From the NCBI GenBank assembly GCA_030549775.1, contig CM060174.1, forward strand, positions 13,014,128 through 13,078,127: a stretch of 64,000 bases of DNA. Reading direction: 5' to 3'. Positions 37,950 to 50,059 of the stretch are shown one piece after another. The translations under genes and the position numbers were made by a program. Source of the DNA: Tamarix chinensis. Lineage: Eukaryota > Streptophyta > Magnoliopsida > Caryophyllales > Tamaricaceae. Each line of letters opens with the position of its first letter. Position 1 is the first letter of the stretch. The notes beneath the pieces were generated by a model. That model was given only the letters and a program-made list of their open reading frames with translations. It did not search any database and was not told the origin of the DNA.

Positions 37950-38484
37950 AACCCCACTATTATAGCCGGTGGATCGGTCACTTATAGGGCAGAACGCTCC
38001 TGGCCACTATTATGCCGGTGGATCGGTCCGGCCTCAACTCTCATGGTGTTTCACTGTGATTATAACGTATCTTTCCATGATTTATTTGCAAGTCATTTCA
38101 CACCATAATCTTTGTTAATCCATGCGAGTACGGGAACCCCACTATTATAGCCGGTGGATCAGTCACTTATAGGGCAGAACACACCTAACCACTATTATAT
38201 GCCGGTGGATCGGTCTCCAGGGCACAAAGCTCCTGGCCACTATTATGCCGGTGGATCGGTCTGGCCCCGACTCTCATGGTGTTCCACTGTAAGTATATAG
38301 TATCTTTCCCATGATTTAATTACAACATATTGTTTGGTTTGTTGAGCTTGGGATCCCCCACTATTATAGTCGGTGGACCGGTCACGTATAGGGCAGAACA
38401 CATCTAACCACTATTATATGCCGGTGGATCGGTCTCCAGGGCACCCCGGCACCTGGCCACTATTATGCCGGTGGATCGGTCTGG
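37950..38484 (-). repeat. CCGGTGGATCGGTC repeat module in LTR copy D
   Basis: Eight units near 37955, 37998, 38140, 38188, 38236, 38357, 38406 and 38457, arranged as about three higher-order blocks, each opening with a CCACTATTATAGYCGGTGG unit. It is the best-preserved copy of this module. Confidence 0.8.
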
Positions 38485-40154
38485 GCCCGACTCAACAATC
38501 TTACTCTTTAAGTAGTTAATGTCTTATTCATGTATTATTAAATAAGGTTCCACCCTTGACATGCATGTCTACTACTCTGTATTCTATCCTTCGAGGAGGC
38601 CCGTCCCATATCTTGAGACTATTCTCCCCTTCTAACACCCTGACATCCGTTCCCTTTACTCTTACCCTTAGATGAAAGAGTCAACCCCTACGGGTGTGGG
38701 TTAGGCCCTACACTCGCGACATCAACTCTACCTCCCATCACCCCCTAGGGATTTCCCTTGAAAACCCTAATTGGGCCGATGTGGCCCAACCTTCTCCCAC
38801 TTACGCTACCTTTACCTCATTCAATGCCCCACATCTTACCTCAATTAGATCATCTCCCAAAACATATCACTTTACCTTTCAATTCAGCACATAACTATGA
38901 AAACCCTAGTTGATCACCTCAACCTTAGTACGTTTCTTCTCCCACAAGTAACATCTCTCTTTTCCTCCCAAAGTCTCTTCTTCCACATGGGAACCCATAC
39001 TCACCTTTTATATAAATGAAATCTCACTCTAACCCATACTCCACCCTTCCTTAATCATTCCTACTTTTGTACTTCCCAAATTTCCATTTTCTCCCAAAAA
39101 CCCTAATCGGATTCCTTATACACCCTTACATCCGCCTACGTACTATTTTACATCAAAGTCTCCAATGGACCCATAACTTTGACATTATCTCATTTACGCC
39201 CTAAATCAACTTTCCTCAAGTAAGATTCATTCCCATGCTTAATTTAAACACTCCAACACCCACTTACACACAAAACCCTAATAAGGTCTCTTATGCGCCA
39301 ACTTACGTATTATTTTTCATGCTAAGTCTCCAATCATTCCAAGACTCTCCCATTCTCTTACTTACACCCAAATTCAACTTTTCTCACGTAAGACACACCC
39401 CCATGTAAGAGTTAGTCACCTCATGCAAACACCCCAAGTCATCGTGCAAATTTTACGACTCCCATGCATGGTTTCCCCAACTCTCATTTGTTTAGGTCAT
39501 TCCTCCCTTATTAAATCTTTTCTCATGGATCATGAGGTACTTAGGTCAACCTCATATCCCCCTTAGTGAACTCACTTCCCATTTATTTCCTTTTTATCCT
39601 TTCATTCCCATATCATCATAACAATCACCCTAGCATGCATGTCCCAGAGGGTTATATCAAATCACCTCATAAACATCATACATATACATGTCATGCTCAT
39701 GTCATAGGAAACACATACAACATACCTCAATTTCCAAGCTGCGCTACATAAGACAAGTTGCCCACAATCATATAATACACGACATAGCATGGCATATACA
39801 ACATTCAAAACATACAGGTCACACATCACACAAAGGCCATAGCTTCGTCCTTACCTAAGGCGACGCCGGGCTTGGAGCACGCTCCTCTAACTCCTTAGGG
39901 CTTTGGTCGGGATTACCTATAAAAGGGGAAAATGCTAAGTATTAGTTTCCCTTATAATCAATCCTCATTCTAGTTTAAGGTTAGGGTTTTTATTACTAAA
40001 AAGGGTTTTATACAAAACTAGGGTTTTTTACCTTAGAATTAGTATACTAAATATTAGTAGTCAAAATATAGTTATTTATGATACTTATTGTTACACTTAT
40101 TTTATTAAGCTCATTAGTTCCATTCTTATAATACTAGTGTTCACTAGTCATAGT

Positions 40155-40156
40155 AA

Positions 40157-40200
<44 letters not shown>
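40155..40200. repeat. AAT microsatellite in copy D
   Basis: A pure AAT run. A second one lies at about 40650-40690. Confidence 0.95.
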
Positions 40201-40652
40201 GACTACTAATAGTGATACTTATGTTTCAAGTAATAGAACTCTAGCGTTTTTAAGATTAAGTCTAACAATGGTGTTAGGTTTGAAATAATAATATTATAAG
40301 GTCACAATATTACAAGTAAACTATTCCTAAGGGTGATAATGATAATAGTAATAGTACTAATAATGATGATAATAATAGTAATACTCCTAGTAGTAATGAT
40401 AATAACAATAATACAACCAAGTAAGGTTTAACAACCACAATAATAACCTTAGTAAGGATAATAGAAGTAATAATAGTAATATTATTAAAAATGTTAATAC
40501 CAACAATTATAAAAATTAAGATTAGAGTTAAGTATAATAAAAGTTAGGGTTCAAAAGGGATTTTAGTATTAGTAAGAAAATAAGACATTAATAATAGAGA
40601 CCATAATAATGATAATAATGATAATAATAATAAGAGTAATAGTAATGAAAGA

Positions 40653-40689
<37 letters not shown>

Positions 40690-41279
40690 GTATTAATATT
40701 GGTAGAAATTACTAGTAGTTATATAAAAGGGATATTAGGGTTTGGATGAGTGGAGAACCACCTAGGGTCGGTGGTGGTCCGGCGGCGGCGCATGGCGGCG
40801 GTGGAGGAGGAAGGGAAGGGAAAAGATCAAGGTGGGGGCTGGATGGCAGGAGGAAAAGAGAAGTTTGAGGTGGGGGAGAAGCAGCAGGTGAAGGGGAGTG
40901 GCGTGGCAAGGGGTGGCGGCGCGCGGCGGCGACGACGGCGGCCGAGGGTGGTGGAGAGAGGTGGAAGATGAGGGAGGAAGGAGGAGAGGGAGGCAGGGGA
41001 AGGTAGAGGAAGCTTCCCTGGGTGTTTTGGAGGGTGAAGGAGGTGCTGGTGGCGGCTGGGTTGGCGGTGGAAGGCGGCGAAGGCTGGGAGTGGTGGTTTT
41101 CGGGATAGGAACTTTGCACGGTGAGGGCGGAACGTGTAGGGCAAGGCAGAGGGTGTTGGCGGCTTGGTTTTGTCGAGGAAGTTGCAGGGATGATAAAGGT
41201 GGGCAGAGGTGGCGGCGGAGAGGCAGGGTTTCGGGGCAAAAAAACGAAAAGGGAGCTGATCGGGGCTGCCAATGGGGGG

Positions 41280-41288
41280 TATTTATAG
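41280..41288 (-). promoter_or_regulatory. TATA box of LTR copy D
   Basis: The minus strand reads CTATAAATA followed by CCCCCC, equivalent to the boxes in A, B and C. Confidence 0.6.
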
Positions 41289-42275
41289 GTAATTGGAAGG
41301 GGAAGACGACAAGGGGAGAAGGAGGTGTGCGAGGTAGGTGTGCAGGTGGCCGGCCGGTGGCAGGTGGTGCAGGTCCTGCCATGGCAGGTTGGGTCGGGGA
41401 AGGGGAGAGGAAAAGGGAAAGAGGTGGGCACGCGGGAAAGGGAGAGAGGGACTTGGTCGGGGTCGAAAAGAGAAAGAAAACGACAGGGAGAGAGGCAGGG
41501 AAAGACAGCCGGTACTGGGCTGGTGGCCGCCGGCAAAATTCGAGCTGCAGGTCGGCGGCTGTGCGGGGGAAGAAGAAGGAAGGGGAAAGGAGGAGGATCG
41601 GCGGTCCAAGGGAAAAAGAAAAATAAGGGGGACCGGTCGGTTCGGCGTTTATAAGGTTTTTTTAAAACTAAACGCGGTGTTTCAACGGTATGGGGGACAG
41701 AGCGCCGCGTCGCGTTGCCCGTTTGGCAACGGCTATCTTCAGCGATCGGACGCTGCGTTTGGGTGCACGGGCGGCTGGCTCGCTGGGCCGCGGGCGAGAA
41801 GAAGGAAGGAGAGGCGGGGAGGGGGGTCTGGGCTGCGCAGGCCGGCCCATTCCGGGGGGAAGAAAGAAAGAAAAAGAAAAAAAGTTAAGGAGGAGGAAGG
41901 AAAAAAAAGAGAAAAGAAAGAAGAAAAGGAAAAAGGAAAAAAAATGGAGAAATGATAAAATGGTTGGGTTGGAGGTATTTGGGTATTTATTTATTTATAT
42001 AATTAATTTATATATTTAATTTTAATAATAATTATTTTAATTATAATAATTAAATCCATTTTTAAATTAGTTAGGCTATTTTGGATAAATTGTCCTTAAC
42101 TTCCATTTTAATTAGTAAAATGTCCAAAATTTTCTAATAACTTATTTATTATTTTCTCCTTATTTTTCCTTAATAAATTTCCTCTTTATTTAATAAATTC
42201 ACCTATTTTCTTAAATTTTCTCTAATAAATTATTATTTGCCATAATTCCTAAATTAGGATTTTTGGGGTATTTCA

Positions 42276-44980
42276 ATTCCACCCTGCAAAAATCCCACCA
42301 AACCAGCCCAGCCACATGCAACCACCAAGCCTCACATCACCCCTCCACATGCAGCCATAAAACTCACGTAAATCAGCCCTCCCACCAAGTAGCAGCCCTC
42401 AAACTCTCCTCCTCTCAACCTACATCCCTACTCTACCTTCTAGTCATCTATCCACCCATTTTTCCTCCTTTCCCATGCCAGTCCACCCTGCAAAAATCAC
42501 AGCCATCAACCCAGCCATCTTCATCACGTCACCCAGCAGCATGCAACACTAGTTGCACGTAACCCTAGCCCATCCACCAAGTTGCAGCCCTTATCCTTCC
42601 CTCATCTCAACCTGCACACCTAACCAACTTTTCTAGCCATCTACCCCTCCATTTTCTTCCCTTCCCCATGCCTCAACCTGCCCTTGTAGGCCCCTTTCCC
42701 ATCCAACCTGTTCGACACCCTCAACCCAAAAATAACCCACCTGCAACACCTTGCCCACTAACCCACGCAGCAACCACTCCTCCCACTTCTTTCCCCTCGT
42801 TTTATTAAGTCTCAACCTGCAGCAAACACCCTCCTTCCCTTTCCATTTAAGTCCTCTATTTTTCTCCTTGCAGTCCTCTCTTTCTCTCCCCTTAGTTCCA
42901 GCAACTAAACTTTGGTTTGCAGCCCCAAACTCCCCCTTCCCTTCATCGAAACTTAGCCAAAAAATAGCCCAACATTTTCCTTGTGTTTCACCTCTCCAAG
43001 CAGCCACTATTTTCCCAACGTAAGTATTCTATCTTTCGGTGGGCTTGGTGCTTAGAAAATTCATGCATCAGCCGCCTTATTTATTTTTCCCTAATCGTTT
43101 TTCGAGTATTAGCTCACATAGGTTATTTTTTGATTATTTTAATTAGCATAAATACTAATTCTCGTAGTTGTGGATGGTGTTATTCATTTATAGGTAATCT
43201 CGACCCCGCCTAAGGTATTTTTAGAAGAAGCTTCGTGGTGTTAATATTTTCTTAGTTCAAGGTAAATCCAACTAATCCGTAGATGGTAGAATTTTATGTG
43301 AGAATGATAGGTTAGTTTTCTAAGGTAAAAATCATGTTAGGTTGAGGATATCAAATTATTTGTATTTTGTGGGAAATGGAATCATGTTGTAGTTCGTTTC
43401 TATGTGAATATTATGATGTGTAAATAATATATGTTACCATGCAAATTTTCATATGCTTAAGTAGTATTCTAAAACTAAAATTTGAAGAGTGTATGCTTAT
43501 GAAAACAAATATGGAATTATGCTAAGAAAATGAAATGAGTATGTTTAGGGTACTAATATACGTTACCATGCTAATATTTGTATACTTAGGTAGTATTCTA
43601 AAAATTGAAAGTGTATGCTTATGACAACATATATGGATTTATGCTAAAAGAGAAATGTGCATGTTTAGGATTAGAATCCAACCGAAAATTATCATGTTTC
43701 ATGGTAAGACCCATAAATGGATTAAATGTGTCCCTTGGATAATTTAGATAATTTTGAACGTATAGCCTGTTAACTTAGAGTATAAATGTGTTTAAATGGT
43801 GATGATTATGTGTTGCATGTTCTAGGGGTAAAAATGTAAATTTTATATACCATAATTCGCATTTGAAATTTATTCGTGGAAATTGCATGAATTTATGAGA
43901 TATTAGAAATGCATGCTAGGAGTGTATACGTGTACTATGTATGGTGAATGTTTAGGGGTAATATGGTCTTTTGTCATACCGAAGTATTTATTGTATGTTA
44001 AAGTATCATTAGCTATTTTATGCTAGATTTTCATGACAAGCATCCTATATAAGTAAACTTGATAATAAAGTGAAGGAAAATGTGGTAGTTATAGGTTGAA
44101 AGGGTATTTTGGTCATTAAGGCAAAAAGGTGTTCTAAAGTGAATAATTGGACTAGTTGAATTAAGTGTTGGCCTTAAAATAATTTTGGAAATAATTGGAT
44201 AATTGGTTTGAACAACTGAATTGGATAATTATTCGGGCTATGGCATGATGCCTAACCCTAGGTTGTGTTGGCTTGGAACGGTTGCGTTCCTCGTAGTCTT
44301 TTGGATGTGACGTTGGTTGTTTGATTGATGGCTAAGTTGAATATTATGAACCTCGATATTCTAAAAATAATAACCCGAAATTTCATAAGACACTAATTAC
44401 TTAAAGAGAAAGACTTGAGTTGGAAAGGAATCTCGTGCCTCGGACTTGGCCGCCGAGTGCATAGTTTGGGCCTTCGGGTCAAGGGGCTCACTTCTACTCT
44501 ATAGGTATTCCATACACCCTATAGGGAGTACGCGTACTTAAGGACTTGAGTTCTGAGGTTTAGTATGGATGACTGATATGTCGTGTGGCTTCCTTGGCGA
44601 GCTTTGCCCTAGAATCGAGTGAATTATTTTGGTATCACCCTCTTTGACGATCATTGTCGTGGATATGAGATTGTATTCCACTTGAGAATTATTATATAAA
44701 TTATATAACCAGATTAGACACTCACCATAATACTTCTGTAATAATTGGATTAGGAGTGACTTGACCTTGGTTAGATTGTTTGGAATATCAATAATTCTTC
44801 CTATTATGCTATAAAGTATGGTTGTTGGTAAGTTAAAATGGTTGTAAAATTATAAGCATGTTTTAAATGCCTTTGTTAGGGATTTTGATCTAACTAGTAT
44901 TGTTAATTGTGATGTGGATTTGTGTTATAAAATCGTGGCTTTGCATGTGATCATATATTTTCTTTGAATCCCGTATTTGT
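42276..44980 (+). mobile_element. LTR-like non-coding block (E), both ends cut
   Basis: No gene is seen. It starts at the D insertion border with a pyrimidine-rich stretch containing a direct repeat of about 204 bp (TCCACCCTGCAAAAATC at 42278 and 42482). AT-rich sequence follows with a repeated TACGTTACCATGC string, then the block ACTAATTACTTAAAGAGAAAG at 44388 shared with the other large LTRs. The expected right end (GGGGTGTTACA) is absent and the block stops where the plant-mobile-domain relic begins. Confidence 0.45.
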
Positions 44981-45389
44981 ATGATGATTGCTACGTGGGC
45001 ATGCTACAGAGGTCCTTCCCTCAAGAAGTACAAAGTTTACTACGCACACATGCTTAGCCAATGGTTCTTGAAGCATGAACACATATTGGGCCCAGATGTT
45101 TTTGGACCACCGATTGAATACCCATGGGATGTGGTTGACGATTATATGGATTGGTATGTTCCCAAAACTCATATGTATGTATTGGCAATGACGGAATAAT
45201 ATTTGGCCAAACATGCGAAAAATGATCATAAAATTCCAGCCAAAAAACGTCTAAACAAAGCACGTAAAACTATTCGTCGATTGTATTAGAGGGGAGAGCC
45301 AGCTCCAAATTATGAGCAGTTAGTTACATGTATCGAAACCCTTGTGCATGATTTAAGAGTTACTCCACCTGGGCGTGGTCATTTGTAAT
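44981..45389 (+). pseudogene. Plant mobile domain (PMD)-like C-terminal remnant
   Basis: One frame runs across this stretch with two in-frame stops. It reads MLSQWFLKHEHILGPDVFGP, then EYPWDVVDDYMDWYVPKTH, then a basic segment and PAPNYEQLVTCIETL up to a stop at 45387-45389. The tryptophan/aspartate pattern around DDYMDWY resembles the C-terminal part of plant mobile domain proteins, which are common cargo of plant transposons next to MULE transposases. The N-terminal part is absent, cut by block E. I infer the family from pattern only. Its neighbour on the other strand is a MULE transposase. Confidence 0.45.
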
Positions 45390-46102
45390 GACCTTGATGT
45401 ATTACCGTATTGTTATGTACTCTGATTAAAATATGTTTGTTATAACTAATGCCAGGTGTCATTTTTATTTTTTACCATTGATGTATGATATTTATATGTT
45501 ATTTTCCTATTTGTGTTGAAATTTCATCAAGAGATAACGAAGGAATAAGAAACATTGTACCCCTGTGTTTCATAAACATGGCCTGTGTTATTCTGTCAGC
45601 GCACAAAATCTCAGTTTTCAAAATTCAGCATTTGGCAAAGAATTCAAGGAAAAACACGGAGGTACCGTATTTCCCAACACGAATAAAGTGTTTTATTCAT
45701 TAGTCAATATCTTCCTATCCTTATTCATTAATTAGCGAGTAAAGTGTTTTATTATATATCTATATTTTAAATCTTCGTGATATAAATCTATGTTATTGCA
45801 TATACAATTCCTTGTAGGTTCGACTCATGATTGTCATCTACTACATATTTGGAAATTATGATATATTTATTAAATTCATCACGTACATGTTTCAAATGAT
45901 GTAAACACATATAAAAAAATAAAAAATTACAACAATTCTACATTAAAGTTGATGCATGCCTCTGTTGGAATCTTAAAGAATATTGGGTATTCCACATTGA
46001 AACGTTGCTATCACGATATCTATTCTAATTTCCATGTACTGGTGGGAGTGGAAAATTTTCTAAAAGATATACCTGTCAAATAAAAAATATTATGTTAGCC
46101 AT
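45390..46102. other. Intergenic AT-rich sequence
   Basis: I see no gene. A GTAAAGTGTTTTATT-like string occurs twice (about 45686 and 45738). This is probably internal DNA of the MULE. Confidence 0.3.
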
Positions 46103-46575
46103 TCATATAATATTAAAATGGAAAAAATCTTCATAAAACTTAGTGCTCACCGATATGTAGTGACTCGTGTCTTGCAAGAAACATATAGTGACTTCATTTT
46201 CAGGACCTTGAATTCCGTGTTGCGGTACTAAAGGTAGGAATGAACTGAATGCATTCAATGAGTAATATGCGAACAACACACAGTAACGGGTTGCAATGAC
46301 ATGACCAATATCAGACATTTCCATCCAGTGTGCTATCGGAGCCGGCCCTTCCCAGTGGGCAATAGTATTAAGAACTTGATCAATGCTGTCATACACGAAC
46401 ACATTTTCGTACAACTGTTGTCTCGCCAATATCTAGTGATATAAGTCGGTACGAATCTGAACCCACCGTTCTTCATCTCCTAGTATAATAGAAGCCAATG
46501 CTCTGAAACCACAATTCTCATCTCCTAACACATTACACCAGCTACTAATATAAAGAACTATATGTCGATTCATCT
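46103..46575 (-). pseudogene. OTU-like cysteine protease domain carried by the MULE
   Basis: The frame reads ISSWCNVLGDENCGFRALAS and then RWVQIRTDLYH. GDENCGFRA matches the OTU catalytic signature D-G-N-C, with Asp at 46520-46522 and nucleophile Cys at 46511-46513. A stop (TAG, 46433-46435) follows, then the frame continues to SDIGHVIATRYCVLFAYYS and EVTICFLQDTSHYISV. The His of SHYISV (46160-46162) sits where the catalytic His of OTU domains lies. So all three key positions are recognisable but the frame is broken once. It starts just after the transposase stop and may once have been a fused C-terminal domain. OTU proteases remove ubiquitin. Their role in transposons is not established. Confidence 0.7.
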
Positions 46576-46591
46576 GAGTCACGTATGCAAA

Positions 46592-48947
46592 TTAAAACTG
46601 GCCTGATGACATAAATGCCGATTGTCGTCCTCGACCCCAACCCCGACCCAGACGCTGAGTTGATCTGGGACGACTACAAAATTGTTGTTCTGTATACTCC
46701 CAACTAGATTGTTCCCTTCTGGTGGTGGAGTTCCTTGGGCGACTCCTATGCTTCCGTACTGGTGGCTCGTGGAGATGTGTTCTCCAGGAAACTGCAATAT
46801 TAAATATCTCTCTGGCCAATTTATTTTGTATTTCCGGTGGCTGACTCATGACAAATTCCATGGAAATATGGAGTAAATGAGATGCAACCTCTAATGGTTC
46901 TTGGGGTGTTGGTGGACTAATCGGCCCATCTATGTTGAGTTTCTTCCAAAACGAATGAATAGCTGACAGGGGGATTGATATGTAGTTATGAATGTATGTT
47001 TTAATCTCATGCGTACATGGTATCCTGTACATACGACGCATGTAACATCCGCATAAATCATCAGCCGCACCTAAATAATCAAGTCTCTTACACTATTTGC
47101 TGATCAACTCCATTGCATATAAAGTAACATGACCCATCAAATTGGCATAAAGGACACTTGTAGCAAAATTATGAGTATTGAACCGAGACCTCTTCAGCGA
47201 TGCTTTTATCTCATCATGTTGTAATTTCAGGAACGCGTGCATTTGTTTGTGCACTGTATTGAAGCTGCCCCGTGATGTCTCTAGAAATATCTTCAAAGAT
47301 CCATGAGCACCTTCAACCATGTTCATAAAAAAAAATTCAGTATATGACTTTATCAACATAAAAGAAGCTGAAGCAGCTATGCTAGGAGATAAAATATAAA
47401 TCATACTTATTCGTTGTAATCTGATGGATATGAAGCACATCACCAAAGAATGCAGTAACGATTTTATGTTTATATGGTTGTAGCTAATTCATCTTTAGAT
47501 ACGAAATTAGGCTTGATATGCTTCTGTAATCTTCCTCCAATGACAATAGTCGTTCCCCATATGTTTGTTCATCTGTGTCATTTATCAAAAATTTCCATCA
47601 TGACATAAAACTACGTGCGAATGATGAACGACCAGAGACTTTCTTACACCTTTCCTCCACATTCTTATTCACATGAAACCTACATAGAAAATGTTTTGAA
47701 GTAGGAAAAATATGTTCAACATCTGAAATAAAAGCAAGTTCTCGGTTGGTAATAACGGTGGTTGGAAACATATATAGATCCATTAAGGTCTTCAATCTCT
47801 CAAGTACCCAAAAATAATTTTTCTCCTTCTCGGATGACATGTATGCACATGCAACGTTGAAATTCAATTGTGTTTGTGTTAGTCCAACAACTTCAAGTAA
47901 GAGCATTCCATATCTACTCGTCTTATACGTACAATCCATTTGCAAAACAAAAGGAAATGCACGTAGAATGTTAACAGATACGGGGTGTGCGAACAGATGT
48001 TCACTTATTACGTTTGATTGTGACTCACTTCGATGCCGTTGAAAATAATGATTCTTAACCAACATACTCATAACATGGTGTAACATTGTTTGACCGTCCA
48101 TTTATTCGGACCTAAGCTTCTGTCGAGTATTATAAATATGCCTTCTCATACTTATATTTCCTTCAAATTATTTTTGAAGAAGCGGTGTGATTTGCCGTGG
48201 CTTTACGTTAGGTGTGATAAGTTTATCAACAAATTGAACTTCATTTTTTGTCAACTTACTAAGAACACCATGTCCTTGGTCATAATTAGCCAATTCTTAA
48301 TTGTGTGTCATGTTCTTAACTACCACTTGCCATCCACTATTATTATTTTTAACACCAATAATAAAAAAAGGACAATCATTTTTTAGAACATGTATAACGT
48401 GCACATTCGGTATCTATTGGTCTAGTACGGGTGTACGTTCCACTTCATTCACATCTTATTGAGATTCTACCTGCCTCTATACCATTTCATTTTCTAGAAC
48501 CTTTGATAATCAAAATCATCTTATGAGTTCTGTCCATTTTCTTAACCCATGTCACAAGTTCATCTCGATCAGAAAATATTTGATCCGTTACAAACAATCT
48601 ATGATAATTTTGAGTCGTAAAATATGTATTCTCCATATCGTAAAAAAAGAGTTTACCATAATAATATACTAAAAAAACTATTAATTTCATCAAATTAAAT
48701 TTGTCGCTACAATTTACAATACTAAAAAAATAAATTTTACATCTTCGTCTAAGTTGTAATTAATATTGGGAGAATCTATTTGTATATCTCCTGTATATCC
48801 ATAGCTTGTCGGTATTATAAATCTATCATTGTAGTACGATGGGGTTGTCACCCCATCTTCATAGTTCATCGAACTTTCGAACTCATCGTACCCTATCAAA
48901 GTTTCAAACTCTTCGTAGTTTGAATAACTTCCAAATTCATTATTCAT
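46592..48947 (-). pseudogene. Mutator-like (MULE) transposase, degenerate
   Basis: Start chosen at ATG 48947, opening an acidic Tyr-rich leader (MNNEFGSYSNYEEFETLIGY). Next is NYHRLFVTDQIFSDRDELVT (about 48620), the N-terminal domain of this MULE group. The DDE core (48101-47598) has RAFPFVLQMDCTYKTSRYGM with the first aspartate, while the second reads TNREL where TDRE is usual, so a catalytic aspartate is lost. A helical part and a SWIM-type zinc finger (CGCY...PCTHEI, about 47050-47000) follow, then IPLSAIHSFWKKLNIDGP and a basic C-terminus. Stops and frameshifts separate the pieces. I could not define terminal inverted repeats. Confidence 0.85.
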
Positions 48948-50059
48948 TTTGAGTGTTTAATAAATATTGTAAAATTTTATCTCAACATTCAACTAACAAT
49001 TCATACTATGTAGAATATAAATAATGAGTTGAAGAATATAAATGATAAGTTGCTCATTTATATATAATGATTCGAAAAGAAACTACAATAATTATATACA
49101 CATCTGAATTGAATATAAACTACAATAATTATACACATGCCTACGCTTCTGACAAAATTTTTGTTGCTCCCAACTTTTACCAGAACCACATATTATCCTA
49201 CAATAATTTGATTCGAAAATATTTGCAACAGTAAATTAATTCTACGTACAGGAGCTGGCCATATCCCATCGATCAATCTTGCCGAATCCACCAAAAATTT
49301 TTATCCCCACCAACATATATAAAATTGTTTTATATATAGTAATATCCTATGACCCCACTTCTATTGACCAAACATGCTGAAACACCAAGCAAATCCTTTG
49401 ATCAATAATATATAATTCATTGTCAAGCAAATATTTTTTTGTTAGAAGTAGGCATTATTTTACTGTTTCAAATCTTTTCGAATCAAATTTGTACTGTTTC
49501 ACTCAGAGGATAGTATACAGTTTTTGTTATTTGGAAAACAAATCTTTACTCGATGGAAAACAAATTTTGTCCATATCTCCATACATATGTTTTCTATCGA
49601 GTAAAACTTTATTGTTCAAATAATAACATTACACAGTGTCATTTGATATATTTTTGTATAAATTTAATTCAAAAAGATTTAAAACATTAAAACAATGGTT
49701 ATTTCTGACAAAAAAATATTTGTTTGATAATAAATCATATATTACTGATTTAAAAAGATTCATTAGTATATATAATTTATATATTTATAATAGATATTGA
49801 TTGAAACTATTTTTATTTACAAATAATTTAAATTAGTTAAGATTTAGTATCGGCATTTTTAACTGATGGGAATATAGCAAATTTTACCGATACAATATCA
49901 TTTAAAGGTTACTTTCGGAAAACCCTAAATTTTTTACATAAGATTTATATATAACATAGATCTAGATCATGAAATTTTTTTAATTATAGATAAAAATTAT
50001 ATTATGAAATTTTATTACATCATTCTTAATTTTATAAACCCCGGGTTAGATAAAAAAAG
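48948..50059. other. Non-coding AT-rich sequence with a 35-bp inverted repeat
   Basis: No gene is seen. Most of it probably belongs to the MULE 5' side. Arms at 49528-49562 and 49588-49622 (core TTTACTCGATGGAAAACA and its complement) are about 80% complementary and enclose 25 bases. A string CAAATTTTACCGATAC (49880) recurs near 50240, suggesting a duplicated terminal region. Confidence 0.5.

Larger units (their letters stand above)
37265..42275 (-). mobile_element. Large LTR (copy D), about 5 kb, with adjacent leader
   Basis: The left terminus is TGTAACACCCCC next to the tRNA-Met primer site, and the right terminus is GGGGTATTTCA. On the minus strand this is a 5' LTR of TG...CA form. It contains eight CCGGTGGATCGGTC units (37950-38484), a dyad (37738-37756), AAT microsatellites (40155-40200 and 40650-40690), a GC-rich purine/pyrimidine-biased stretch and a TATA box. 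Large open frames at 40712-41955 occur on both strands of that biased stretch, are Pro/Ser- or Arg/Gly-rich, and are not credible genes. No target duplication is recognisable. Confidence 0.8.

Noticed and set aside
40712..41955. Long overlapping frames on both strands, Pro/Ser-rich and Arg/Gly-rich
   Set aside because: They lie in the GC-rich, strand-biased stretch around the TATA box of LTR copy D. Several frames are open at once and no domain is visible.
44951..45263. Minus-strand frames opposite the PMD remnant
   Set aside because: The plus strand gives the family-like tryptophan/aspartate pattern. The minus frames show no motif.
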